Assembly: GCA_031268065.1 (NCBI GenBank)
Contig: JAIRXX010000298.1
Span: 1-5,181 of the forward strand
Reading direction: 5' to 3'
Source: Propionibacteriaceae bacterium
GTDB lineage: Bacteria > Actinomycetota > Actinomycetes > Propionibacteriales > Propionibacteriaceae
Length of the DNA stretch: 5,181 nucleotides
Positions 1-5,167 of the stretch are shown here, one piece after another. Numbering within the stretch: position 1 is the first letter of the stretch; each line of letters begins with the position of its first letter. Under the pieces are notes generated by a model. The model was not told the origin of the DNA, did not search any database, and saw only the letters and a program-made list of their open reading frames with translations. Both the position numbers and the translations under genes were made by a program.

Positions 1-2
1 CG

Positions 3-128
3 CCAGGCGAGGCCGTAACTTTCGGTTCCTACAATTTCGCAAACTACTGTGAAACCTGGCCGCGCGTTCGCCTCTGCTGGGATTGCATGGACCGCAATGC
101 ATCCGCCTCGCCGCAGGAAATGAACTAG
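3..128 (+). CDS. possible C-terminal end of an unrecognised protein, cut by the window edge
   Basis: Frame 3 is open from the window edge through 41 codons to a TAG at 126-128. The reading contains protein-like segments, FGSYNFANYCETWPR followed by a cysteine cluster C-x2-C (CWDC), and third-position GC is roughly two thirds, comparable with the other genes. I do not recognise the family and no start is visible. Its stop interlocks with the stop of the convergent alcohol dehydrogenase through a shared CTAG (plus TAG 126-128, minus TAG 127-125), a compact arrangement often seen where two real genes converge. The open stretch is short enough to arise by chance in GC-rich DNA, so this is a tentative call; the sequence to the left would settle it. 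Confidence 0.4.
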   Translation, partial: PGEAVTFGSYNFANYCETWPRVRLCWDCMDRNASASPQEMN

Positions 129-1183
129 TCGAAGAAAACCACCGGCTTGATGGCCGTCCGGTCGTGGCCACCCATTTGCGCCAGGGCTTTTTCGATGTGC
201 TCCATGCCGTGGTACGTGTGGGTCGCTAGCCGCTCCGGCGCTACCCGGCCATACTCGGCCAGCTTCAGCAAACGCTCCAGGTTGGCCCGGCCACCCCGGC
301 ACGAGACCGAGCGCAACGTCTTGTCCTGCGAGCCGAAAGCCCAAAGTTCATTGGGCAGCACGAACTGTTTGTCGTGCATGAACACGGCTACGTTCGTGAC
401 GTGGCCGCCGAAGCGCACCATCTTCATGGCGTCGGCGATAGCCGAGATGTCGCTGCCGCCGCAGACCACGACCGCATCCACCGGCCCGCCGTTGCGTGCC
501 AGAACCTGCTCGGCCACATCGCCGTCACGGTAGTTGACCAGATCCGACGCGCCGAATTCCCGGGCGATCTCGAACGACACCTCCCGCGAGCCGATGGCGA
601 ACAGCCGTCCGGCTCCCTTGAGGTAGGCGGCGCGCACAGCCATCAACCCCACGGCGCCGATGCCGTAGACAACCACGGACTGGCCGTAGTCGAGGTCGAG
701 CCAGTGGACGCCCTCAAACGCCGTCGTGCCCATGTCGGTCAGGACCACGGCCTGCTCCCACGTCACCGCGTCGGGGATGTGGGCCAGGTTGAGGTCGGCG
801 CCCATGACGAGGAAGTATTCGGCGAAGCAGCCCAGGAGTCGGGGGTCTTCGCTGAAGTAAGGGCTGACTGAGGCGTACTTGTCGTAGCCGTCTTGGAATT
901 GGGGATCACCCCAGTCGACCGTCAACGACGGCACGGCAACGCGGTCCCCGACTTTGAAGTCCCTGACCCCCGGCCCGACCTCATGCACGATCCCGGCCAT
1001 CTCGTGGCCCATCGGCTTGCCCTTCATGGTCGGAAAGGCCATAGTCTCCAGGATGTGAACGTCTGACGTGCAAGGCGCCACCACCACCGGCTTGACCACG
1101 ACCTCTCCATAGCGTGCTTCGGGCTGCGGCAAGCCGTCCCGCCAGCTCGCCTGGTTCACTCCCTCAATCGCGTATCCCTTCAT
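125..1183 (-). CDS. zinc-dependent NADP(H)-type secondary alcohol dehydrogenase (TBADH/isopropanol dehydrogenase class, MDR superfamily)
   Basis: Predicted cytosolic medium-chain dehydrogenase interconverting secondary alcohols and ketones (or aldehydes). At 352 residues it matches the length of Thermoanaerobacter brockii and Clostridium beijerinckii secondary ADHs and resembles them end to end (start MKGYAIEGVN, PCTSDVH, GHE, TDMGTTAF, GIGAVG, HTYHGMEHIEKAL). Catalytic zinc ligands are C38, H60 and D150, with E61 next to H60 and S40/H43 for the proton relay. The Rossmann motif GIGAVG is at 174-179. G198-S199-R200 and Y218, which bind the NADP 2'-phosphate in TBADH, are all present, so NADP(H) preference is inferred. 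The four-cysteine structural-zinc lobe is absent, as in TBADH. Pocket residue C295 is kept, while the TBADH W110 position is Y109 or F110 here. The ATG at 1183 has a strong GAGAGAGG Shine-Dalgarno (1199-1192) 8 bases upstream. It is transcribed alone; the gap to the next minus gene upstream exceeds 370 bases. Confidence 0.95.
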   Translation of the reverse strand: MKGYAIEGVNQASWRDGLPQPEARYGEVVVKPVVVAPCTSDVHILETMAFPTMKGKPMGHEMAGIVHEVGPGVRDFKVGDRVAVPSLTVDWGDPQFQDGYDKYASVSPYFSEDPRLLGCFAEYFLVMGADLNLAHIPDAVTWEQAVVLTDMGTTAFEGVHWLDLDYGQSVVVYGIGAVGLMAVRAAYLKGAGRLFAIGSREVSFEIAREFGASDLVNYRDGDVAEQVLARNGGPVDAVVVCGGSDISAIADAMKMVRFGGHVTNVAVFMHDKQFVLPNELWAFGSQDKTLRSVSCRGGRANLERLLKLAEYGRVAPERLATHTYHGMEHIEKALAQMGGHDRTAIKPVVFFD

Positions 1184-1248
1184 GCGCTCAACCTCTCTCG
1201 TTGTGCTTCCTTGCCAACTAGTCGCGGGCAGACCGGAGTGTTTCTATT

Positions 1249-1259
1249 TGGCTGAGCCA
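1249..1259. promoter_or_regulatory. 11-base palindrome upstream of the alcohol dehydrogenase, possible operator
   Basis: TGGCT-G-AGCCA is a perfect inverted repeat around one central base, 66 to 76 bases upstream of the dehydrogenase start. Its position in the leader or promoter region would suit a regulator site, but a palindrome this short can occur by chance and no regulator gene is adjacent. Confidence 0.22.
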
Positions 1260-1343
1260 CAAGCCGCTTCAACTGTCTCGAAGCGCGCCAGCCCAGTAAC
1301 GTGCCATCGCTCCGACACGCGGCATCCTACTCGCCGCGCCACA

Positions 1344-1372
1344 GCCCCACAATGGCCCCGTTTTTTAAACGG
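1344..1372 (+). repeat. degenerate repeat copy with T-tract and inverted repeat
   Basis: Begins GCCCCACAATGG and runs into a six-T tract, resembling the two better copies at 1374-1404 and 1434-1465 in its C-rich start and T-rich end. The right part forms a perfect inverted repeat CCGTTT-TTT-AAACGG (1358-1372). Membership of the same repeat family is inferred from the shared layout and is weak. Confidence 0.3.
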
Positions 1373-1373
1373 A

Positions 1374-1404
1374 AGCGCGATGCCCCCACGGTTGCGGTTT
1401 TTCG
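1374..1404 (+). repeat. intergenic repeat, copy 1 (hairpin followed by T-tract)
   Basis: The core at 1382-1404 (GCCCCCACGGTTGC then GGTTTTTCG) matches the copy at 1443-1465 at 22 of 23 positions. The flank AGCG at 1374-1377 also matches the other copy. On the plus strand CGCGAT (1376-1381) can pair, with two G-U wobbles, with GTTGCG (1391-1396) around a C-rich 9-base loop, and a TTTTT run follows directly: a terminator-like shape. No plus-strand gene ends just upstream, so a simple mRNA terminator does not explain it. Confidence 0.6.
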
Positions 1405-1433
1405 GTCGTCGGCTTGCAAGTCGGGCAAGTACC

Positions 1434-1465
1434 AGCGGCAACGCCCCCACGGTTGTGGTTTTTCG
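1434..1465 (+). repeat. intergenic repeat, copy 2 (short stem followed by T-tract)
   Basis: The core at 1443-1465 differs from 1382-1404 only by C to T at the fourteenth position; the two cores start 61 bases apart. Here CAAC (1439-1442) can pair with GTTG (1452-1455) around the same 9-base loop as in copy 1, where the corresponding stem uses CGAT/GTTG with wobbles. That is a hint that the pairing is preserved while the bases vary. An alternative fold is CCAC-GGTT-GTGG. TTTTT follows in either case. Confidence 0.6.
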
Positions 1466-1560
1466 AGATCAAGGCTCGCAGGGGGTTGCGCTGCCGCTGG
1501 CACGCCGCACCCACCTGCCCTTGGACCTGGGCTCCAGGCCAGCCCCGTCCGGCCAGGGAC

Positions 1561-2190
1561 TCACCTGATGGGGCACTGCTGCATGACGCCGGGCGGGAAC
1601 CCGAAGACGGACGAGAGCACGACGTCGATCCCGAAAGCGACCGCCAAGACGCTGAAAAGCATACAATTCTGCCGTGGCGTGAGGCGGGCGAACAGCTTCT
1701 CCATCAGCGGCACGATGCCGTAGATCAGCAGCATGCCCAGAACGACGAAGCGGGCGGAGTCTTCCAGGCAGACCCGACCGTTGATGTTGAGGAATTTCTC
1801 CGAGTAGTCCCACGGGCAGAAGCTGAAAAAAGTCTCGGTCGTCCAGTGGCCGATGTATTCGACGACAGTGACGATGACCATGATCGCAAGCGCGATGGCC
1901 ACCGGCATCAAGTTGAGCTTCCACACCCGCAGCTTGCGCTTGGCGAAACGCCCCAACAGCGCTATCAGCAAGACGCCGCCGATGCCGTAGATCAGCAGCA
2001 TCCCGTACAGCGGCCCCTGGTTTACGAACGGCGTCTGGTAATAGTAGGTGATCAGCAAGTACTCATAGGCGTACCCCGCGACGCAGCCGATCAGGAAGTA
2101 ATAGAAATAGCGCTGCCAAATCCTGACGGCAGTGGCTGCTCCCGTCGCGGGAGTGGCCGGGGAACCCGGTTCCGCAGTGGTGTCACTCAC
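1561..2190 (-). CDS. CmpB-like integral membrane protein, putative ABC transporter type IV family (PF06541)
   Basis: A 209-residue inner-membrane protein of unproven function. A short Pro/Ala/Thr-rich N-terminal tail precedes about five predicted membrane segments at residues 28-50, 61-80, 93-114, 147-167 and 176-196. Family hallmarks are NQGPLYGMLLIYG (57-69) at the second helix, E111 in EYIGHWTTE, the WDYS motif at 127-130 and the N-x-N-G-R-V-C stretch (135-141). This pattern fits PF06541, which is annotated as a putative ABC transporter permease although these proteins often sit without an ATPase, as here; transport activity should not be assumed. The start is GTG at 2190, with AGGA (2201-2198) 7 bases upstream. 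It lies 163 bases downstream of the TfoX gene on the same strand, so co-transcription is possible but not evident. Confidence 0.85.
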   Translation of the reverse strand: MSDTTAEPGSPATPATGAATAVRIWQRYFYYFLIGCVAGYAYEYLLITYYYQTPFVNQGPLYGMLLIYGIGGVLLIALLGRFAKRKLRVWKLNLMPVAIALAIMVIVTVVEYIGHWTTETFFSFCPWDYSEKFLNINGRVCLEDSARFVVLGMLLIYGIVPLMEKLFARLTPRQNCMLFSVLAVAFGIDVVLSSVFGFPPGVMQQCPIR

Positions 2191-2321
2191 AGGGAAATCC
2201 TATCCAAGGCGCGATTGCGCTTCATGGGCGACGACTCCAGGACTGCCAGCCGCCGACGCAGGCGGAGTTGCCCACCTTTGTGATCACGAGTGAGGTATGG
2301 CCGCAGACTGCAGGCCGCAGG

Positions 2322-2340
2322 CGCCAGCCAATCCCTGGCG
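2322..2340 (-). terminator. possible stem-loop terminator after the TfoX-like gene
   Basis: CGCCAG (2322-2327) and CTGGCG (2335-2340) form a perfect 6-bp GC-rich stem with a 7-base loop, 13 bases past the TfoX-like stop in its direction of transcription. No T-tract follows, so this would be a U-less actinobacterial-type terminator at best. If functional it separates the TfoX gene from the membrane protein gene. Confidence 0.3.
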
Positions 2341-2353
2341 AACCAGCCGCAGA

Positions 2354-2692
2354 TCATGAGCGGCCCTTTTTCGGCGGCCTTGGCCGCTTGGGCTTCGGGG
2401 GCGGCGCCGCCGCTTCCAGAACGGCGATGACCTCGCGGGCGATCTCGGAGTTGTCCACATTGAGCACCCAGTGCTCCCGCGCCCCCTCGTAGGGGAATCC
2501 GGTCTCCGCGCCGCCCATCAACGCCTCGATTTCGGGGAGCATTTTCACAAAGACGGTGTTGTCACACACCAGCAGCAAGGGTTTGTCATTGACCCAGACC
2601 ATGTACTCGCCGAACATTTTCCTGTGCCGCAGTTCCCAAGGGCCGCGCACTTGGTCTTCGACGTACTCAACGTAGTCAAGCGTTGTTCCCAT
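2354..2692 (-). CDS. TfoX/Sxy N-terminal domain protein
   Basis: A 112-residue single-domain protein matching the TfoX N-terminal domain (PF04993). Signature segments from the ATG are RKMFGEY (24-30), the beta-hairpin NDKPLLLVCD, FVK (48-50) and PYEGAREHW (67-75), followed by a helix and a basic Pro/Lys tail (about 97-112). In Haemophilus and enterobacteria Sxy/TfoX acts with CRP on competence genes. The stand-alone actinobacterial domain lacks the C-terminal TfoX domain and its role is not established, so competence function is not claimed. The start was set at ATG 2692: it has GAGAGG (2711-2706) 13 bases upstream, a slightly long spacing. An in-frame TTG at 2722 has no Shine-Dalgarno and falls in a likely -10 element. 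The gene is divergent from arr. Confidence 0.85.
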   Translation of the reverse strand: MGTTLDYVEYVEDQVRGPWELRHRKMFGEYMVWVNDKPLLLVCDNTVFVKMLPEIEALMGGAETGFPYEGAREHWVLNVDNSEIAREVIAVLEAAAPPPKPKRPRPPKKGRS

Positions 2693-3086
2693 GTGGACCA
2701 ATCTACCTCTCGCCAACGACAATTTAGCGCCCGTTTCTCAGCGGACAGCTTGGCCGCAGCTGCCGCTGCCCTTGTGGCCCATGCCCAAAGCCCCTGGGCG
2801 TTATCGCTGCAGCGGCCAGAGCGGCGGCGCGGTCTTCGGTGACGGTTGTTGCGACGTTGGTCGCCAGGCGGTAACGGTCTAGCGGTACGCCTTCCCACCG
2901 ATCAGGCCGCTAGCGCGAGTGGGGCGAGAGCCGTTGTCGCTGAGGCGGCTGCGACTAGCGTTCCCTGGTGCCCAGGACTTTGACTCAAAAGCCGGGTTTT
3001 GCCCTTGCTTCCCGGCGCAAAGCACCGAGCCGGAGCACAGCGAAACCAGGAGGCTTTGCGGGTGGCGTTTAGTAGGCTTCGGGGTT
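2693..3086. other. gene-free divergent spacer between the TfoX-like gene and arr
   Basis: About 390 bases with no supportable gene. It should carry the promoters of both divergent genes. Visible structure is limited to a 5-bp hairpin CCTGG-TGC-CCAGG (2964-2976) and a GCCGGG/CCCGGC inverted repeat (2991-2996 with 3011-3016). TTGACT at 2980-2985 resembles a -35 box for arr, but no good -10 lies at the right distance. An open frame in phase with arr extends back to a GTG at 2919; its sequence shows no Arr-family similarity and I treat it as untranslated. Confidence 0.5.
2721..2726 (-). promoter_or_regulatory. candidate -10 element (TAAATT) for the TfoX-like gene
   Basis: On the minus strand TAAATT fits the TAnnnT actinobacterial -10 pattern. 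It would place transcription start near 2714 and give a leader of about 22 bases containing the GAGAGG ribosome site. The -35 candidate 16 bases upstream (CTGTCC) is poor, so this is a weak call. Confidence 0.3.
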
Positions 3087-3500
3087 GTGAGCGACCTTGG
3101 ACCCGACGACGGCCCGTTCTACCACGGAACGAGGGCTGCCCTGCGGACCGGCGAGCTGATCAAGCTGGGAAGGCACTCCAACTTCGGCCAGGGCCATCGG
3201 GCCAACTTCGCCTACTTCACCGCCACGATGGACGCCGCAACGTGGGGGGCCGAACTCGCCCTAGGCGGCGGCCCTGGCCGTATCTACATCGTGGAGCCAA
3301 CCGGCCCATTCGAGGACGACCCGAATCTGACCGACAAGAAATATCCCGGCAACCCCACCCGCTCCTACCGAACCCGCGAACCGCTGCGAGTCACCGGCGA
3401 GGTAGCCGACTGGCAACCCCACCCGCCCGAAGCCCTCCAGGCCATGCGCGACAACCTGGCCAAACTGAAACGCCAAGGCGTCGAGGCGATCAACGGGTAA
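3087..3500 (+). CDS. arr: rifamycin NAD+:ADP-ribosyltransferase (Arr family)
   Basis: Cytosolic enzyme that transfers ADP-ribose from NAD+ to the C23 hydroxyl of the rifamycin ansa bridge, inactivating the drug. The 137-residue product is close to the usual 140 or so and keeps the family's most characteristic segments: FYHGT (11-15), NFAYFTATMDAATWGAEL (40-57), IYIVEPTGPFEDDPNLT (66-82) and YPGNPTRSYRTREPLR (86-101). The residues equivalent to His19, Tyr49 and Asp84 of Mycobacterium smegmatis Arr are H13, Y43 and D78, all at a constant offset of six, so the protein looks active. The start was set at GTG 3087, where Arr similarity begins, with AGTAGG (3071-3076) 10 bases upstream. No integron attC site or transposase is visible nearby, so this looks like a chromosomal arr; substrate is inferred from family and not tested. 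Confidence 0.93.
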   Translation: MSDLGPDDGPFYHGTRAALRTGELIKLGRHSNFGQGHRANFAYFTATMDAATWGAELALGGGPGRIYIVEPTGPFEDDPNLTDKKYPGNPTRSYRTREPLRVTGEVADWQPHPPEALQAMRDNLAKLKRQGVEAING

Positions 3501-3539
3501 AACGCCGACAACCTCCGCAAAGTTGAGCGTGCTTGCCCA

Positions 3540-3672
3540 CTAGGCCGAGACGATTGGGGGTTGCCTTGGAACGAGGCAGAACTGGTTCCCGCCAGGATCG
3601 GCCAACACGGTCCACTCGAAGCCGCCCCGGATCGGTGGTGTCGATAGACACTTGATTGATGCTGACGCTCAT
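3540..3672 (-). pseudogene. VOC/glyoxalase-family gene reduced to its two ends by an internal deletion
   Basis: The 5' part reads MSVSINQVSIDTTDP (3672-3628), a typical N-terminus of small VOC proteins (Glyoxalase_6-like, commonly xINxVxIDxxDP). One reading frame over, 3626-3540 reads GGFEWTVLADP, then GGNQFCLVP, then RQPPIVSA and a TAG, the typical VOC C-terminal strand with its DPxGNxFC motif. Intact relatives are about 115-130 residues, so roughly 75-85 codons are missing and the join, near 3624-3630 in a G/C run, is out of frame. The remaining start is well formed: GAGGTG (3686-3681) lies 8 bases upstream and the ATG overlaps the TGA of the upstream flavoprotein gene as ATGA. This was therefore the second gene of a translationally coupled operon. 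The truncated product, reading on in the start frame, cannot form a VOC fold. Confidence 0.8.
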
Positions 3673-4097
3673 CGGCGGGGCACCTCGAAGTCTTCGGACT
3701 TGAAGTTGGCGTAGTAACGACCCGATTGCGCCGTGAACCGGAGGACGCAGTAGTCCGGGTCCGCCACTCCGCCTGGGTAGTACCTGGTGTCGCCGTCTAG
3801 CCAGATCGATTCTTTGCTCTCGGCGTCCGTCAACACTTCCATCGCGCCCTTGAGCATCACACCCCGAAAGAACCGCTTGTCGTAGAAGTAGACGCTGGCC
3901 TTGGGGTTCTCGCGCCACTGAGCCACTCGCATAGACGACGTGTTGGTGGTGAACCAGAACGTCGTGATCCCTTCGCGCCTCCTGGGAGGCAGCATCGCCT
4001 TCATATTCGGGAAGCCGTCGGCGTCCACCGAGGCGACCAGCGCCACGCCCTGCTTGTCGATAAGGTTTCCGATGGTCTGCTCCGGGTCTCTCATCAT
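3669..4097 (-). CDS. pyridoxamine 5'-phosphate oxidase-like split-barrel flavoprotein (general stress protein 26-like)
   Basis: A 142-residue protein of the PNPOx-like FMN-binding split-barrel superfamily (COG3871-like). The core runs from GVALVASVDADGFPNMKAM (17-35) through ITTFWFTTNTSSMRVAQWRENPKASVYF (44-71), FFRGVMLKGAMEVLTD (76-91), a helix, and YCVLRFTAQSGRYYANFKS (116-134). The TTNTSS segment and the following NPKASVYF are family hallmarks. Members bind FMN or sometimes F420 and act as small redox proteins; the substrate cannot be told and true PdxH function is unlikely at this length. The start was set at ATG 4097 (a second ATG follows at 4094) because GGAGAGG (4112-4106) sits 8 bases upstream; an in-frame TTG at 4163 would add 22 residues unlike the family. 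Its TGA overlaps the start of the VOC remnant. TATCAT (4144-4139) is a possible -10 without a good -35. Confidence 0.88.
   Translation of the reverse strand: MMRDPEQTIGNLIDKQGVALVASVDADGFPNMKAMLPPRRREGITTFWFTTNTSSMRVAQWRENPKASVYFYDKRFFRGVMLKGAMEVLTDAESKESIWLDGDTRYYPGGVADPDYCVLRFTAQSGRYYANFKSEDFEVPRR
3681..3686 (-). promoter_or_regulatory. ribosome binding site of the lost VOC gene
   Basis: GAGGTG on the minus strand, 8 bases before ATG 3672 and inside the last codons of the flavoprotein gene. Together with the ATGA overlap it supports reading the short VOC segment as the start of a former gene. Confidence 0.55.
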
Positions 4098-4295
4098 GTC
4101 GCCCGCCTCTCCAGCCCCGATCCTTGGGGCGAGCCCCCATGATATCGGTCGCTTGCCCGACAAGACCGGGACTCCAGTTTGCAGAACTCGCGCTTGTCAG
4201 GGCCATTGATGCTGATGAGCGTGCGGCACTGATACGGATGTGCCTCAGCTTTTTGAGCGCGTAGCAGGACGCTGCGAGGGTACGGGGATCCCAGC

Positions 4296-4326
4296 TTGTC
4301 CGTTATCTGGCCAAATTCGTTACAGT
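4296..4326 (+). promoter_or_regulatory. candidate promoter of the nucleotidyltransferase, giving a leaderless mRNA
   Basis: TTGTCC (4296-4301) and TACAGT (4321-4326, fitting TAnnnT) are separated by 19 bases, slightly long. The last T of the -10 lies 7 bases before the A of ATG 4333, so transcription would start at or next to the start codon. There is no usable Shine-Dalgarno for that ATG, since GGTGAA abuts it, which agrees with leaderless translation as is common in actinobacteria. Confidence 0.4.
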
Positions 4327-4332
4327 GGTGAA

Positions 4333-5130
4333 ATGAATGAGAAGCGTGGCATGGAGTATGGCGATCCAGCAGTGGCGCTGCCGAACGAGATTCTGCGTTC
4401 TGTGGTAGGCAGCGGTGTGCATGGAATCGCAATCGCGGGAACGGACGACCACGACGAAATGGGGGTCTACATAGAACCCCCAGAATACGTGCTCGGCGTG
4501 GAGCGGCATCGTGAGGACTACCTCTGGCGCACCCAGCCGGAGGGAGAGCGCAGCCATCACGGAGACACTGACCTGGTGCTGTACTCCCTGGCAAAGTACC
4601 TGCGGCTGGCGCTCAAGGGGAACCCGACAGTCATGCTCCCGCTGTTCGCGCCCGAGCAATCACTCATCCTCCTCACCCCGCTCGGCGAGGAGCTGCGGTC
4701 ACTGCGGGCGGCGTTCTTGTCCAGGCATGCCGCCGAAAGATTCCTAGGGTACATGCGGTCCCAGCATGAACGGATGCTGGGACAATCGAAACGTAACGTG
4801 CCCAACCGTCCCGAACTCATTGAGAAATACGGCTGGGACGTCAAGTACGGCAGTCACGCGCTGCGCCTGGCCTATCAAGGCCTCGAAATTGCCAGCACTG
4901 GGATGTTGACCCTGCCAATGCCTCCTGCCGAGCGCGAACGAGTGCTGGCAGTCAAACGCGGTGAGGTGCGTCGTGATGAAGTCTCGGCAGAGGTCGCCAA
5001 ACTGGAATCCGCAGTACGCGCCCTGCTGGACACCGGGAAGACACCGCTCCCCGCGACCGCTGACCTCGCGGCGATAACCGAATGGGCGGTCAGTGCCCAG
5101 CGGCGCCACTGGGGCTGGGCAGCAGATTAA
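4333..5130 (+). CDS. RlaP-family DNA polymerase beta-like nucleotidyltransferase (PF10127)
   Basis: A 265-residue predicted cytosolic nucleotidyltransferase. The polymerase-beta active site is present: VVGSGVHGIAI (24-34) followed by TDDHDEMGV (37-45), where GS and the D39-x-D41 pair match the GS...DxD metal-binding motif; D78 or D80 in HGDTDLVLYSL may be the third carboxylate. Family-typical segments follow: LAKYLRLALKGNPTVMLPLF (86-105), FLGYMRSQHERMLGQ (137-151) and WDVKYGSHALRLAYQG (168-183). PF10127 is named for an RNA-repair neighbourhood, but no ligase or Hen1-type partner is present here, so nucleotide and acceptor are unknown. Close-looking versions occur in actinobacteriophages (recalled, not searched), so phage origin is plausible. 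The start is ATG 4333 on the leaderless-promoter argument; ATG 4351, with GAGAAG 6 bases upstream, is a realistic alternative and keeps the whole domain. It is divergent from the flavoprotein gene. Confidence 0.9.
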   Translation: MNEKRGMEYGDPAVALPNEILRSVVGSGVHGIAIAGTDDHDEMGVYIEPPEYVLGVERHREDYLWRTQPEGERSHHGDTDLVLYSLAKYLRLALKGNPTVMLPLFAPEQSLILLTPLGEELRSLRAAFLSRHAAERFLGYMRSQHERMLGQSKRNVPNRPELIEKYGWDVKYGSHALRLAYQGLEIASTGMLTLPMPPAERERVLAVKRGEVRRDEVSAEVAKLESAVRALLDTGKTPLPATADLAAITEWAVSAQRRHWGWAAD

Positions 5131-5151
5131 CGGCCAGCCCTGAAAATCTCT

Positions 5152-5167
5152 CAGTGGGGGACCCCTG
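5152..5167 (+). terminator. possible hairpin after the nucleotidyltransferase gene
   Basis: CAG-T-GGG (5152-5158) can pair with CCC-CTG (5162-5167) with one bulged T and a GGA loop, 21 bases after the stop. It lacks a following T-run. It might be a weak terminator or part of an element continuing past the window edge. Confidence 0.25.

Larger units (their letters stand above)
1184..1560. other. gene-free block between the dehydrogenase and the membrane protein gene
   Basis: I see no convincing gene here: the open frames are short, arginine/proline-rich and lack family resemblance. The block contains the 5' leader of the dehydrogenase with an 11-base palindrome (1249-1259), a set of T-tract repeats (1344-1465) and a short CCTGG-GCT-CCAGG hairpin (1526-1538) downstream of the membrane protein stop. 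No convincing -35/-10 pair for the dehydrogenase was found. Confidence 0.6.

Noticed and set aside
374..871. Plus-strand open frame inside the dehydrogenase gene
   Set aside because: It is entirely antisense to the strongly supported alcohol dehydrogenase and reads as His/Val/Asp-rich shadow sequence.
1344..1465. Repeat cluster considered as a CRISPR array
   Set aside because: There are only two good copies, spacing is unequal (38 and 61 bases between starts), spacers lack uniform length and no cas gene is near.
1414..2283. Long plus-strand open frame (289 codons) opposite the membrane protein gene
   Set aside because: It lies antisense to a well-supported PF06541 protein, is rich in Arg/Asp/Gln/His low-complexity text, and has no recognisable domain or ribosome site.
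2693..2722. TTG start giving the TfoX-like protein ten extra residues
   Set aside because: There is no ribosome site upstream, the codon lies in a likely -10 element, and ATG 2692 has GAGAGG in its leader.
2919..3086. In-frame N-terminal extension of arr back to GTG 2919
   Set aside because: The 56 extra residues show no Arr similarity, the family begins right at GTG 3087, and known Arr proteins are about 140 residues.
4098..4163. TTG start adding 22 residues to the flavoprotein
   Set aside because: The extension is unlike the family and ATG 4097 has an excellent GGAGAGG site at 8 bases.
3490..4206. Long minus-strand open frame covering the flavoprotein and VOC remnant
   Set aside because: Most of it is an off-frame shadow of the flavoprotein; only its final part from MSVSINQ onward is meaningful, and that is the start of the VOC remnant.
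3655..4215. Direct repeat ATTGATGCTGA at 3655-3665 and 4205-4215 bracketing the flavoprotein gene, considered as insertion-site duplication
   Set aside because: Several 11-base matches are expected by chance in 5 kb, no mobility gene lies between them, and the enclosed gene is a normal operon member.
4094..4594. Minus-strand open frame across the start of the nucleotidyltransferase
   Set aside because: It is antisense to the RlaP-family gene over much of its length, with Arg/Pro/Cys-rich shadow composition and no recognisable domain.
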